Counted from the stretch's first letter, positions 18,196 through 29,121 are shown. The stretch: 64,000 nucleotides of DNA from Roseiconus lacunae (GCF_008312935.1 NZ_VSZO01000001.1:744001-808000), one strand, 5' to 3'. Numbers and translations are program-made. The notes: generated from the sequence alone by a model not told the origin.

Positions 18196-19095
18196 CTACA
18201 GTGATCCGCCCCAGCCCAACTTTTCACGTAGGGTGCGATAGTCGTTTTGTCCCGGTACGGACAACATCTCGAAGGAACTACTCGCACGATGCACCTTCAC
18301 CCGATCACCGGGAAGGAGCTGGCTGAGGATTCGCCCGTCGACCACGACACTGGTCGATTCACTGGGATCACCTACGGAAAGTTCGAACACGGTGTCTGCC
18401 GAATCGACCAGCGGCCGATACGTCAGCGTGTGGGGACTGATCGGCGAAATCACCACGGCTTGTAGATTCCGACGAAGGATCGGACCTCCGGCCGAAAGGT
18501 TATGCGCCGTCGACCCGACCGGCGTCGCCAAAATCAAACCGTCACAGCGATAGCGGGTCGCAAGATTGCCGTCGGCAAAGAGGTCGATGCCCAGGATCTG
18601 ATAAGGCGGACCGCCAAGCACGGCGACCTCGTTGAGCGCCAGTTGCTTGGCAATCGTTTTCCCCTGGCGGATCAAGCTGATTTCTAACATCAGGTGATCG
18701 ATCACTCGAAAGACACCGCTGCAGACTTTTGGCCAGACCCCAAGAAAATCGTCCGGGGACAGTGCGGCCAGGAATCCAAGGTTCCCGCAGTTGACGCCCA
18801 AGACCGGGATCGAACGGCCTTCGAGTTGCCGCGCGGTTTGCAAAATCGACCCGTCACCGCCAAGAACGATCACCAAGTCGATGTCGGGATCGGTAAACGC
18901 ATACTCGAACTCGTAGTCCTCGACCACGATCTCGGCATGCTGCGCGATGATCGGGCGCAGCCGGATTGCCTCCGCTCGGACGCGATCGCGGTCGGGGGCG
19001 CCAAGGATGACAACCCGTGGCTTGGTCCGGTTTTCACCCGGCCACGTCTTTCCAATGGTCATATTGATGTCGCCGGAATCAGACATGGCGGGCAA
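18196..19095 (-). CDS. nadK: NAD kinase
   Basis: Phosphorylates NAD to NADP. About 299 residues. Motifs: VIVLGGDGSILQTAR (the GGDG catalytic/ATP motif), VLGVNCGNLGFLA (NxG-x-LGFL), ALNEVAVLGG (NE motif), and the C-terminal DGLILATPVGSTAHNLSAGGPI with ISPISPHTL. The start is uncertain among the Met codons at 19095, 19086 and 19062, since the catalytic domain begins well after all of them. It lies 22 bases behind dxs, which consumes pyruvate and glyceraldehyde-3-phosphate and feeds an NADPH-dependent pathway, so joint transcription is sensible. Confidence 0.96.
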   Translation of the reverse strand: MPAMSDSGDINMTIGKTWPGENRTKPRVVILGAPDRDRVRAEAIRLRPIIAQHAEIVVEDYEFEYAFTDPDIDLVIVLGGDGSILQTARQLEGRSIPVLGVNCGNLGFLAALSPDDFLGVWPKVCSGVFRVIDHLMLEISLIRQGKTIAKQLALNEVAVLGGPPYQILGIDLFADGNLATRYRCDGLILATPVGSTAHNLSAGGPILRRNLQAVVISPISPHTLTYRPLVDSADTVFELSVGDPSESTSVVVDGRILSQLLPGDRVKVHRASSSFEMLSVPGQNDYRTLREKLGWGGSL

Positions 19096-19117
19096 TGGGC
19101 AAGCAGATCAGGAACGA

Positions 19118-21049
<1,932 letters not shown>

Positions 21050-21116
21050 TGGCCCATCCTTCTTCGTGGTTCGCGTGCGTCTGTCACCAATCCGTTGGTG
21101 ATGGGGAGTGTGTGCG

Positions 21117-22340
21117 TCAATGAGTTCTGGCCAGCACATAGTCAGCCAACGTATTTAACCGCCAAGCGGCGTCTCCGAAAACCGAGACATGCCCCTTCGC
21201 GGACTCAATTAGCTCACCCGCTCGGCGACGGGCACCATCGATGCCCATGATCGCCGGATAGGTCAGCTTGCCTCGCCCCGCGTCTTTTTGCGCTCGTTTA
21301 CCGAGTTCGTGTTCGTCCGCAGTGTAATCGAGTAAATCGTCGACCACTTGGAACGCCAGCCCAATGTCGGAAGCGTAATTGGCCAGCGATTGGCGCATCG
21401 ACGCGTCTGCGCCGACCAGCACCGCACCAAGCTGCAGCGATGCGGAAAACAACGCCCCAGTCTTACGCCGATGAATTGCTTGCAATTTTTCCAAGCGTCG
21501 ATCAAGTTCTTCGCTTGTTCCATCGGTACGTGGGACGGTCTGCGGATGTTCAGCCAAATCGGGGCCAGCTTCGTCGCGTCTCGCCGCGGAATTTTGCTCG
21601 GAGCAATCCTGTTCAGAGCGTTCCTGCTCGGCCGATTCCCGTTCGGCGGCCAAATCATCGGCTTGGCCACCGACCAAATTGGCTGGACCGGCGGCAAAAG
21701 CGAGTAATTCAACGGCCGTCGCAAGTCGGCTCGGGTTGGAAATCTGACGACACAGGTGGGCAAAGGCCATCGGCTGCAGGGCGTCGCCGGCTAAGATCGC
21801 GGTCGCTTCATCAAATTCGATGTGCACCGTGGCACGACCTCGCCGCAAATCATCGTCGTCCATCGCAGGCAGGTCGTCATGAATCAGCGAGTAGGCGTGA
21901 ATCATTTCGACCGCCACGGCGCCTGGCAAACCGTCTTTGATGTCGCCCCCACAAGCTTCCGCCGCCATCAGCACCAGCGCCGGACGGAGGCGTTTGCCGG
22001 GGGCGAGAAGTGCATATTCAATCGCGGCGGTCAGCCGTTCGGGGCATCGCGCGAAGGGGACAGATGGCGATATCGATGTCGGGGCAGTGGTATCGCCAGA
22101 TTCCAAGTCATCGTTGGCGGCCGCCCAGTCGGGGGCGGAGCCGATCCAATGGGCGGCGAAACTGCCGGAATCCCAACTCGGCGCTCGCTGACAAGCATCG
22201 GCAACCGCGTCGCAGAGAGCCCGCTCGACCAGCGGGCGGAAGTCTGCCATGGCGCGATCAAATTGGTCTTTCAGCGGCGCATCCGATTGCGGAGACGATT
22301 CGAGGGCAGCGTTGGTGGGTTCGGTGGAGGGGGCAGGCAA
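21117..22340 (-). CDS. ispA: Polyprenyl (farnesyl/geranylgeranyl) diphosphate synthase with an acidic insertion
   Basis: Trans-isoprenyl diphosphate synthase, 407 residues against about 300 for IspA of E. coli. The first Asp-rich motif is IHDDLPAMDDDDLRRG (about residues 153-168), the second is VVDDLLDYTADEHELGK (about 332-348), with GGQADDL and IHRRKTGALFSAS between them. Extra length comes from an N-terminal extension (first ~90 residues, low complexity) and an insertion of about 45 residues (231-280) rich in Glu, Ser, Gln and Arg, placed between GGQADDL and the RRKTG helix. The catalytic residues are intact. It stands directly upstream of dxs, as in E. coli. Confidence 0.93.
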   Translation of the reverse strand: MPAPSTEPTNAALESSPQSDAPLKDQFDRAMADFRPLVERALCDAVADACQRAPSWDSGSFAAHWIGSAPDWAAANDDLESGDTTAPTSISPSVPFARCPERLTAAIEYALLAPGKRLRPALVLMAAEACGGDIKDGLPGAVAVEMIHAYSLIHDDLPAMDDDDLRRGRATVHIEFDEATAILAGDALQPMAFAHLCRQISNPSRLATAVELLAFAAGPANLVGGQADDLAAERESAEQERSEQDCSEQNSAARRDEAGPDLAEHPQTVPRTDGTSEELDRRLEKLQAIHRRKTGALFSASLQLGAVLVGADASMRQSLANYASDIGLAFQVVDDLLDYTADEHELGKRAQKDAGRGKLTYPAIMGIDGARRRAGELIESAKGHVSVFGDAAWRLNTLADYVLARTH

Positions 22341-22394
22341 GCGATCGAAGCCAAGATATCGAGGGGAAAGAAGGGTCCGCGATTATGGTAGAGT

Positions 22395-22781
22395 CTAAAA
22401 AAGCCCTCCCAGATCGTCCACGTTGTCGGACTCACGTTTTTTGCGTTTTGCCCTCGGCCGAGTCTGCGTTTCGGCCTCTTCATCACTGTGCCTGCAGCTG
22501 CCTTCTGACGGACCGCCTTCGACCGGTTCGACATGGGGTGTGCCATCCTCGTCAACCTGGGTTAACAGCGAGATCTTTTGCTCTGCCCGCCGCAGGACTT
22601 CATGGCAAAGCTTGATCTTGGCGATGCCTTTTTCGTAGCTGGCCAAAGATTCCGACAGACCGAGTTCGCCGCTTTCGAGCTGTTCGACGATCGCTTCAAC
22701 CTCCTGCAGAGAGGATTCGAAATCGATGTCGTTCGGGTTCGATGATGCGTTCGATGACGGCGATTGCTTTTTCTTGGCCAT
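22395..22781 (-). CDS. xseB: Exodeoxyribonuclease VII small subunit
   Basis: The 128-residue protein starts at the ATG at 22781 (MAKKKQSPSS); longer upstream frames are not supported by the family. Residues about 20-75 are the XseB core: DFESSLQEVEAIVEQLESGE, LGLSESLASYEKGIAKIKLC and LRRAEQKISLL. It binds the large subunit XseA to give a single-strand exonuclease. The C-terminal 50 residues, with an acidic stretch and then a basic RAKRKKRE block, go beyond the usual ~80-residue length. No xseA is adjacent. xseB heads the ispA-dxs operon, as in many bacteria. Confidence 0.92.
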   Translation of the reverse strand: MAKKKQSPSSNASSNPNDIDFESSLQEVEAIVEQLESGELGLSESLASYEKGIAKIKLCHEVLRRAEQKISLLTQVDEDGTPHVEPVEGGPSEGSCRHSDEEAETQTRPRAKRKKRESDNVDDLGGLF

Positions 22782-22975
22782 AGGAATTCCAGCGAATCGG
22801 CGGGTTTCCCAGCAGGAATACGATTTGGGGCCGCCTTCTTGATTGACGTGTCTATTGTCGCGACGTAGATCAGTTTGTCGAGTTGTCGATGTAGTCGACG
22901 ACCCTGATTTCCCAGGCACGACTTGCGTCTCCCACCGCCCACGCGACCCGGACGCGACTTTTCTACTAATCTGCC

Positions 22976-23941
22976 ATGACTGTTGAACCCGACGCTTTGC
23001 CGTCGCTGGTCGATGAATCGCTTCCGATTCACGCGGCGATCGACGCATGCGATGACACCACCACAGACGATGGATTGGTGAGCGATGTCAATGACGATTC
23101 GCTCGCAATCATCGATGACAACGATCGTTTGTGGGAAGAGAACGAAGCACTGCGACGACAGTTGCAGGGCGTCTTCGAAGAAATCGATCAGCTCAAACGC
23201 CAAAACGCGACCCTCTCGTCACAACTACAAGAAGCCAAGCAATCGTCAAAATCCGCCGAAACAGCATCGGCATCCGGCCAAACCAGGACCAACGCAACCG
23301 GTTCCAATGCATCGAGTTGGAACGAACGGAAGCAACAAATAATTGAGCAACTCGAAAACGGCTCGTTCGATGCCGAGGCGTTCCTGTCCAGCCTCCGAGG
23401 CGGCCCCGCCAAATCGGCGATCGATATCAAGCCGCCCGGAGATGACGCTGTTGCATCGCCGACGGCTGCTCTCGATCAAGCCACTTCGATGGTCGAGCAG
23501 CTTTACGGCGAACTCGTCCAATTGCGCGAGGCAGAGGAGATCTACCAAGATCAATTACATCTTCTGCGTGAAGAACTCGAAACGCTTCACTTAGGGGCCG
23601 AACGATCGGGAGGCCCCACTCATCTAAGTACGGGTGATCAACAGGGCACAGGTGATAAACAGGCTGACGCGATTTTGGCCAACGATGAAATCATCGCCCA
23701 AGAACGCGAACGACTGACGTTACTTCAAGAGGAGGTCGAAGAGAAACTGCGCACGATCGAAATCCGGTCTTCTCTCGAACGTGCTCAATTTTCACGTCGT
23801 TCCAATGAGCTTCAAAAACTGAACGATAACTTGCAGCGTCAAGTCGAAGATCTAAAGCAACGCCTGGACCTCGAAGTCGGTAGCGGTGCGTCGACGCGTT
23901 GGATGCAAAAACTAGGACTGGGCGCGAAGAACGACCGGTAG
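22976..23941 (+). CDS. Hypothetical coiled-coil protein
   Basis: 321 residues, not assigned to a known family. The N-terminal 45 residues are acidic (many Asp). Heptad-type coiled coils are clear at about 50-80 (ENEALRRQLQGVFEEIDQLK), 175-205 (QLREAEEIYQDQLHLLREEL) and 235-305 (QERERLTLLQEEVEEKL and RSNELQKLNDNLQRQVEDLK). No signal peptide or transmembrane segment is visible, so it is cytoplasmic. The codon pattern matches neighbouring genes. It is transcribed divergently from xseB, 194 bases apart. A structural or scaffolding role is only a guess. Confidence 0.75.
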   Translation: MTVEPDALPSLVDESLPIHAAIDACDDTTTDDGLVSDVNDDSLAIIDDNDRLWEENEALRRQLQGVFEEIDQLKRQNATLSSQLQEAKQSSKSAETASASGQTRTNATGSNASSWNERKQQIIEQLENGSFDAEAFLSSLRGGPAKSAIDIKPPGDDAVASPTAALDQATSMVEQLYGELVQLREAEEIYQDQLHLLREELETLHLGAERSGGPTHLSTGDQQGTGDKQADAILANDEIIAQERERLTLLQEEVEEKLRTIEIRSSLERAQFSRRSNELQKLNDNLQRQVEDLKQRLDLEVGSGASTRWMQKLGLGAKNDR

Positions 23942-24137
23942 CGTTCGTTCTTTCGGAGCGATCGGCTGATACCTGCATCGGCCGGTCGATTTAGGCATCA
24001 TCGCCCTCCACTCTGTGAACGCCGCGTCCGCAATCGCTACTTCAGCGGATAGGCGGTGAACTGACTGCTTCGCATCCGCATGCAATCGTCGAATGCCCCG
24101 CCAAGGTTGCATACTGGGGACGGATGTCTGTCAGCTT

Positions 24138-24216
24138 GCGAGCCGACGGCGCTAGCCGCGGGCCCCACTTATTGCATGGCATTTGCGATGCCGGCCCGAC
24201 GTTAGCGCGTTCGGCG
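24138..24216. repeat. Palindromic repeat, family 2
   Basis: An imperfect hairpin in the 321-base gap between two genes. The left arm GCCGACGGCGCTAGCCGCGG continues GGCC and pairs with GGCCCGACGTTAGCGCGTTC/GGC on the right. The loop is about 25 bases of AT-rich sequence (CACTTATTGCATGGC...). The remainder of 23942-24262 holds nothing I recognise. Confidence 0.7.
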
Positions 24217-24262
24217 CATGAATTTCGCCGGGTTCTTTGACGCCCTGGTTTCCGAATCGGCT

Positions 24263-26995
24263 CTATCGCTCGGCCTCTTCACCATAGATCACACCGGGTA
24301 GATAGATCACCATTGCGATTACGACCGCGATCATCCAAGGCAGGATCGTCACCGATCCTGCGATCGCGAGCGAGGGAATCGCCAACGCCGGCCCGAAAAG
24401 AATGACAATTGTCGCGACGGCGGCAAACGGTGACATCCGCCAACCGGAGACGAACGCAGACATGCAAAGCAACAAACCTGCGATCCCGACCGACCAAACA
24501 CTCGTGCGGACTCCTAAGACATCGGTCGTCGCATCAAGCGGCAGATCCTGCAAGTGTAAGTCACCCTGGCGTGCGCTGGCAATCAATGCTTCGTCGACGA
24601 CGCCGGATGCTTGAACCGCAAACGCAAAGACCGTCAATAGCATGCACCCAAGCAACATCCGAGTGTATCCCGATAAGGCCAGCTTCCAACTCGCGTGACG
24701 ATCGCGTGGGCGTTTGTATTTGCCGCTCCGAGCGTCCGCCAACATCGCCTTGATACGTTGGCGTTTCGCTTCGGCTTGTACTCGTTCATCTCCGGACGAA
24801 GAATCGACGACCTTTTGCACGCCTTCCATCACCGCCGCGGCGACTTGCCATGCCTGCTCTTCGGCTTGTTTATTGGAAACACCCTGGCTGACCAGCGATT
24901 GCTGTTCAAGTCTTGCCAGCTTACGTCGATCCTCCGCTTCACGTTTCGCCTTGATTTTGTCGGCGAGGTACCGGCACAAACGGTCTCTCACAGAATCTGC
25001 TTTGGTGGGGCCGGTAAACGCTTGATCGGCCGCCAACCGAGAACGTATGCCGGCCATCGCTTCGTAACCAAAAACAGCTTCAAACGCTGTCTGCCACGAT
25101 GGCCCCGCGAAGCGTGCGGCGAAATCACGAAGGCTGTTCTCTTCGATACCTTCGATTCGTAAATCCCGGATAAAGCGTTTGGCATTGTCGAGCGGTGTGC
25201 GACCGGCCTGCTCGGCCGTTGCCAACACGGCAAAGTGATACGCGGTCCCCAAGCCAACGCCAACAATCAAACCGATGATCGCTCCGAGCCATAGCCCCAT
25301 CATCACGGTAACAAAAGTCAGTGCGATCGCGGCCACGCCCCAAACAAGCATTTCAAAGATCGACAGCGTTTCCAGCCAGCGGCGCAGGTGATCGGCAACC
25401 GGATGATGGCCCGTCATACCACCGATGACAATGACAGTCAGGCACGTCGCAATCAATAACGCCGGCGGAAGAAGGATCATCGAGAGTGAACCAAACGGCA
25501 TCGCCAACGTGAGCATCAGCATCACGATGGTCAAGCCTAACAACAACGGACTGGTCAGTCGCGCCATCCGTTGTGTTTTTGCGTAAGCACTGGCAAGACT
25601 TTCCCAGCGATCGGCCTGTTCGTTGGTCGGAGAAAACCCAACCGTCAATTCCAACCCTAAGAATGCCTGCAGGTCATCGATCATTTCCGCCAATGACGCG
25701 TAGCGTTCGCTCGGCCGCTTCGCCATCGATCTGGCGACGACGCGAGCCAGCTTATCCGGCACCCGTGCATTGACGGCGGTCAGATCTGGCGGCGGGGCGG
25801 ACGCATGTTGCTGAAGCACATCCGCCGGTTCATCGCCAAGAAACGGCGACTGGCCGGCCAATAAATAAAACAGGCTGCAGCCAAGTGAATAGATGTCCGC
25901 GCGATGATCCACGGAACTTGAATCGGCTGACTGTTCGGGCGCCATGTAAGCCGGTGTTCCCACCGCGGTGCCTTGCATCGTGACCTGAGTGCCGCTTTGC
26001 AGTCCGCTCAGCAGCGCGCCTTCGCTGACCGGATCCGGGTCGACTTGATCGGGAATCTTGACCAGCCCCAAGTCCGCGACCTTGACGACCCCGTCATCGG
26101 CCAGAAGCAAATTCGCCGGTTTGACGTCGCGGTGCACCATACCGTTGCGATGGGCGAATTGAAGTCCTCGTGCCGCCTGCAAGATATACGTGGCGGCTAG
26201 CTTCGGTGCGACGCGACCCTTCTCGCGTACTAAATCGGCGAGCGAACCGCCGCGAACCCACTCCATCGAAAAGTAATGCTGCCCGTTATCTTCGCCGAAG
26301 TCATAGATTTGAACCACGTTGTGGTGCGTTAACTGGGCCGCCGCGTAGGCCTCACGAGTGAATCGAGCAAGCGATGCGGGGCTACTGGTGAGGCGACCTC
26401 GGATCGTCTTGAGCGCGACGTCACGGTCGAGGGACACTTGCTTTGCCTGATACACCGCTCCCATCGCACCACGGCCAAGCAAGCGAATGAGCCTGTAGCC
26501 ACCGAGTCGCGCCGGCATGTTTGCGGACTCTTGCGCGTTGCGATCCGCCGCCTCCGATTCGGCGGACTTTGAATTTGAGCGTAAGTCGCCGTTTGCGATC
26601 GACGCGGCTGGGTCGCGAGAATCCTGGGGAAGCCCGGTTTGCTGAACCCCGTCGCTGCTCGACCCGCCGCGGGTTCGATTCGGATCGATCACCGGGCGCG
26701 TCAAATTGGACTGATCGATCGATTCGTCTGGCTTCGCATCCCGCTGGCTGCCGCGACGGGCGGATTGCGAAGCCGCCTCGGTTGGGCGATGCGATGCTGA
26801 GCGATGTGCTGACGACTGATTCGCAGACGACGAAGTTTTTTGCTGAGGCTTTCGAACACGCACCTTGGGCGGAAGGTCCTGACTGACCGTCAACAGGAAC
26901 GGCTCATTGCACTTCTTGCACGTCGGCTTGTATCGGCCCGCCTTGGGGGTACCGAGCGAGAGCGTGGTTTGACAATGAGGACACTTGATCTGCAT
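24263..26995 (-). CDS. Zinc-ribbon Ser/Thr protein kinase with membrane segments
   Basis: About 910 residues starting at the ATG at 26995. An N-terminal zinc ribbon (CPHC...CKKC, residues 5-30) is followed by a polar linker rich in Ser and Gln, then a Hanks-type kinase domain (about 165-455): GRGAMGAVYQAKQ P-loop, VALKTI Lys, HRDVKPANLLL catalytic loop, ADLGLVKI (DLG in place of DFG) and GTPAYMAPEQ activation segment. Two clusters of hydrophobic segments follow: about 505-610, then 780-905 at the C-terminus. An upstream ATG at 27121 would add 42 Pro/Arg-rich residues, which I reject. Target proteins are unknown. Confidence 0.93.
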   Translation of the reverse strand: MQIKCPHCQTTLSLGTPKAGRYKPTCKKCNEPFLLTVSQDLPPKVRVRKPQQKTSSSANQSSAHRSASHRPTEAASQSARRGSQRDAKPDESIDQSNLTRPVIDPNRTRGGSSSDGVQQTGLPQDSRDPAASIANGDLRSNSKSAESEAADRNAQESANMPARLGGYRLIRLLGRGAMGAVYQAKQVSLDRDVALKTIRGRLTSSPASLARFTREAYAAAQLTHHNVVQIYDFGEDNGQHYFSMEWVRGGSLADLVREKGRVAPKLAATYILQAARGLQFAHRNGMVHRDVKPANLLLADDGVVKVADLGLVKIPDQVDPDPVSEGALLSGLQSGTQVTMQGTAVGTPAYMAPEQSADSSSVDHRADIYSLGCSLFYLLAGQSPFLGDEPADVLQQHASAPPPDLTAVNARVPDKLARVVARSMAKRPSERYASLAEMIDDLQAFLGLELTVGFSPTNEQADRWESLASAYAKTQRMARLTSPLLLGLTIVMLMLTLAMPFGSLSMILLPPALLIATCLTVIVIGGMTGHHPVADHLRRWLETLSIFEMLVWGVAAIALTFVTVMMGLWLGAIIGLIVGVGLGTAYHFAVLATAEQAGRTPLDNAKRFIRDLRIEGIEENSLRDFAARFAGPSWQTAFEAVFGYEAMAGIRSRLAADQAFTGPTKADSVRDRLCRYLADKIKAKREAEDRRKLARLEQQSLVSQGVSNKQAEEQAWQVAAAVMEGVQKVVDSSSGDERVQAEAKRQRIKAMLADARSGKYKRPRDRHASWKLALSGYTRMLLGCMLLTVFAFAVQASGVVDEALIASARQGDLHLQDLPLDATTDVLGVRTSVWSVGIAGLLLCMSAFVSGWRMSPFAAVATIVILFGPALAIPSLAIAGSVTILPWMIAVVIAMVIYLPGVIYGEEAER

Positions 26996-27155
26996 CGGCG
27001 GCGGCAGTCTCGGGCGCGGTGGGGGCAAAGGAGTTGAGAAGCATGCGAGGGGATTGACCCATTGGATTTTAACAACGAATGAAGCCGACCTACGAACCCG
27101 ACGGAGAAAGATCAGAAACAAAATCCATAAGGATTGCCCTCACTGTCGTCCTCAA

Positions 27156-27171
27156 TTGGCACGCCCCTTGC
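27156..27171 (+). promoter_or_regulatory. Sigma-54 (-24/-12) promoter
   Basis: TTGGCACGCCCCTTGC matches the RpoN consensus (TTGGCACG-N4-TTGC) exactly, with ten bases between the invariant GG (27158-27159) and GC (27170-27171). Transcription should start near 27183, leaving a ~96-base leader for the Hsp20 gene at 27279. The enhancer-binding activator is not in this window. Confidence 0.85.
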
Positions 27172-27278
27172 TTTTTGTAGCCGGCGAACAAAACGCCTGT
27201 CAAAGTTGCAGGCAAGGTTTGGAAAGTTTGTCAATCACAGTGTTTCATTCACTACGAGTGATTTGGAGGATTTGAACG

Positions 27279-27728
27279 ATGGGTAATTTAAATTCGGCTC
27301 TGTCTCGCTCGCTCGGCAACAGCCCTCTGGCTTTGGCGAGTCGTGAAATGGATGAGTTGTTCGATCGTCTGTTCCACCCGGTCGTGACCAACAACGGGCG
27401 TCGCTGGGCACCACCGGTTTCGATTTGGGAAGAAGGCGATCAGTTCCATCTGCAAATGGACCTTCCCGGTTTTACGCAAGAGGATCTGGACGTGTCGTTC
27501 GAAGACGGGCATCTGTCGGTCGCGGCGTCCCGAACTCGTGACGAGAACGAATCACGCAAGTACTTGCATGACGAACGTCACTGGGGCGAAGTCCGCCGAG
27601 TGATCCCGCTTCCCGATTCGGTCAACCCGGAATCGATCGAAGCGACCTACATCAACGGGGTCTTGGAAGTTGTACTCGCGAAACGCGCCGAAGTGCTTCC
27701 GAAGAAGATCGAGATCAAGACGAAGTAA
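27279..27728 (+). CDS. Small heat-shock protein, Hsp20/alpha-crystallin family
   Basis: An ATP-independent chaperone of 149 residues. The alpha-crystallin domain spans about 42-149: PPVSIWEEGDQFHLQMDLPG, FTQEDLDVSFEDGHLSVAAS, and the closing INGVLEVVLAKRAE, whose last strand has the A-x-x-x-N-G-V-L signature. The N-terminal arm (1-40) is short. The start is strongly supported: GGAGGA at 27265-27270, eight bases before ATG. A sigma-54 promoter lies upstream, and the leader has a short AATCAC/GTGATT inverted repeat (27233-27263) ending at the Shine-Dalgarno. Monocistronic. Confidence 0.96.
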   Translation: MGNLNSALSRSLGNSPLALASREMDELFDRLFHPVVTNNGRRWAPPVSIWEEGDQFHLQMDLPGFTQEDLDVSFEDGHLSVAASRTRDENESRKYLHDERHWGEVRRVIPLPDSVNPESIEATYINGVLEVVLAKRAEVLPKKIEIKTK

Positions 27729-27763
27729 TCGTCACGTCGCACTTTTCGCAGGTCTCTCTGGAT

Positions 27764-27821
27764 CGCGGGAAGTGCTCGCCGGCGACACGCCTTGCCGTGT
27801 TTCTGGCGAGCGCTTCCCGCG
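27764..27821 (+). terminator. Long hairpin after the Hsp20 gene
   Basis: Arms of about 26 bases, CGCGGGAAGTGCTCGCC... and ...GGCGAGCGCTTCCCGCG, with a CCTTGC loop; about 21 of 26 pairs match. It is followed by TGTTTGC rather than a proper T tract, so it may be a terminator or a mobile palindromic repeat. It lies 36 bases after the hsp20 stop. Confidence 0.55.
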
Positions 27822-27919
27822 TGTTTGCATCCCTTGTCATGACGACGGTCAACCGTTCTAGTGGTCGGTCCTGACTACCCGACCCGACTCGATCATCGAC
27901 GCTTGACACTTCCATTCGC

Positions 27920-28927
27920 ATGAACGCCCCTCAGCTCGACGAACAGATTGCCAAGTATTCACGGATTTGCAATCGACTGTCCGACGAAGTCGCACGACTG
28001 TTAGTCGGTCAAGAACGTATGGTCTCGCGACTGCTGATCGGACTGATCACCGGTGGCCACGTACTGCTCGAAGGCGTCCCCGGTTTGGCAAAGACGCTCA
28101 CCGTCAGCTCCCTCGCCAAATCAATCCGAACGGATTTCTCCAGAATCCAGTTCACCCCGGACATGCTGCCGGCCGACGTCATCGGTACCGAAATTTTCAA
28201 TCCCAAAGACGCGACCTACAGCGTCAAGCGTGGACCGATTTTTTCGAACCTAGTGCTGGCTGACGAAATCAACCGTGCCCCGGCAAAGGTCCAGGCGGCA
28301 CTGCTCGAAGCGATGCAAGAAAAGCAGGTCACCATCGGCACCGAAACCTTCCGCTTCGCCGAACCATTTCTTGTCATGGCGACGCAAAACCCGATCGAAC
28401 AAGAAGGAACGTATCCGTTGCCGGAAGCGCAAGTCGATCGCTTCATGTTAAAAACATCCGTCGCCTACCCAAGCCGCGAAGACGAACGCAAGATCGTTGA
28501 CCGGATCGCCGGCGGTAAACCGGTACCCGAGATCACGCCGGTCGCCACACCGGAGGAAATTTTGGAAACACGCGCGGTCGTCGAAAAGGTCTGGTGTGAC
28601 GACAAAGTCCGCGACTATGCCGTCGACGTGGTCCGTGCAACTCGTCCCTCCGACAGCACCCCAGGGCAGCCAACCGAAGGATCTACGCCGGCGTTTGAAA
28701 ACATGATCGAGATGGGCGCGAGTCCCCGGGCGTCGATTTTCCTGCTCAAGGCCGGCAAAGCGCATGCATTCCTGGACGGTCGCAGCTACGTGACTCCGCA
28801 CGACATCAAGTCACTCGCCCCGGACGTCCTCCGCCACCGAATCGTGCTCACCTACGAAGCCGAAGCGGAAGGCAAAACGGTTGATAGCTTGCTGCAAGAC
28901 TTGTTGGACAATGTGCCGGTCCCTTGA
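27920..28927 (+). CDS. MoxR family AAA+ ATPase
   Basis: A MoxR-type chaperone ATPase of 335 residues. Walker A is GVPGLAKT (about residue 52-59), Walker B is LVLADEINRAPAK, sensor 1 is FLVMATQNPIEQEGTYPLPEAQ, and the C-terminal lid has the ASPRASIFLLKAGKAHA signature. Family members help assemble VWA-domain protein complexes and insert metal cofactors. It opens an operon that contains DUF58, BatA, BatB/C and BatD genes, the standard Bat (aerotolerance) neighbourhood. A repeat element (29038-29089) separates it from the DUF58 gene. Confidence 0.96.
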   Translation: MNAPQLDEQIAKYSRICNRLSDEVARLLVGQERMVSRLLIGLITGGHVLLEGVPGLAKTLTVSSLAKSIRTDFSRIQFTPDMLPADVIGTEIFNPKDATYSVKRGPIFSNLVLADEINRAPAKVQAALLEAMQEKQVTIGTETFRFAEPFLVMATQNPIEQEGTYPLPEAQVDRFMLKTSVAYPSREDERKIVDRIAGGKPVPEITPVATPEEILETRAVVEKVWCDDKVRDYAVDVVRATRPSDSTPGQPTEGSTPAFENMIEMGASPRASIFLLKAGKAHAFLDGRSYVTPHDIKSLAPDVLRHRIVLTYEAEAEGKTVDSLLQDLLDNVPVP

Positions 28928-29016
28928 TGCCACAACCTAGCGAACGAGACGTGCCCGAAACGATGCACACCGATCGTGATTTCGCCGCCTGAAAAACCGT
29001 CCTCGGATTCCTTGTG

Positions 29017-29121
29017 CTTTGTTCCAGTTCCATTTTAGGATTAGCCACGGTTTCCGAGCAATAACCGGCGTTCACGCCCGTCGGCTGAAGACTCGCACCC
29101 AAATTTCCAAATGGAACAAAG
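29017..29121. repeat. Dispersed palindromic repeat, family 1 (copy B), in the bat operon
   Basis: The core at 29038-29089 (GGATTAGCCACGGTTTCCGA to GCCCGTCGGCTG) is the reverse complement of the family consensus. It is flanked by a perfect 10-base inverted repeat, CTTTGTTCCA at 29017-29026 and TGGAACAAAG at 29112-29121; the right arm overlaps the putative DUF58 start (ATGGAACAAAG). The element fills most of the 183-base gap between moxR and DUF58 in an otherwise tightly packed operon. Confidence 0.8.
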
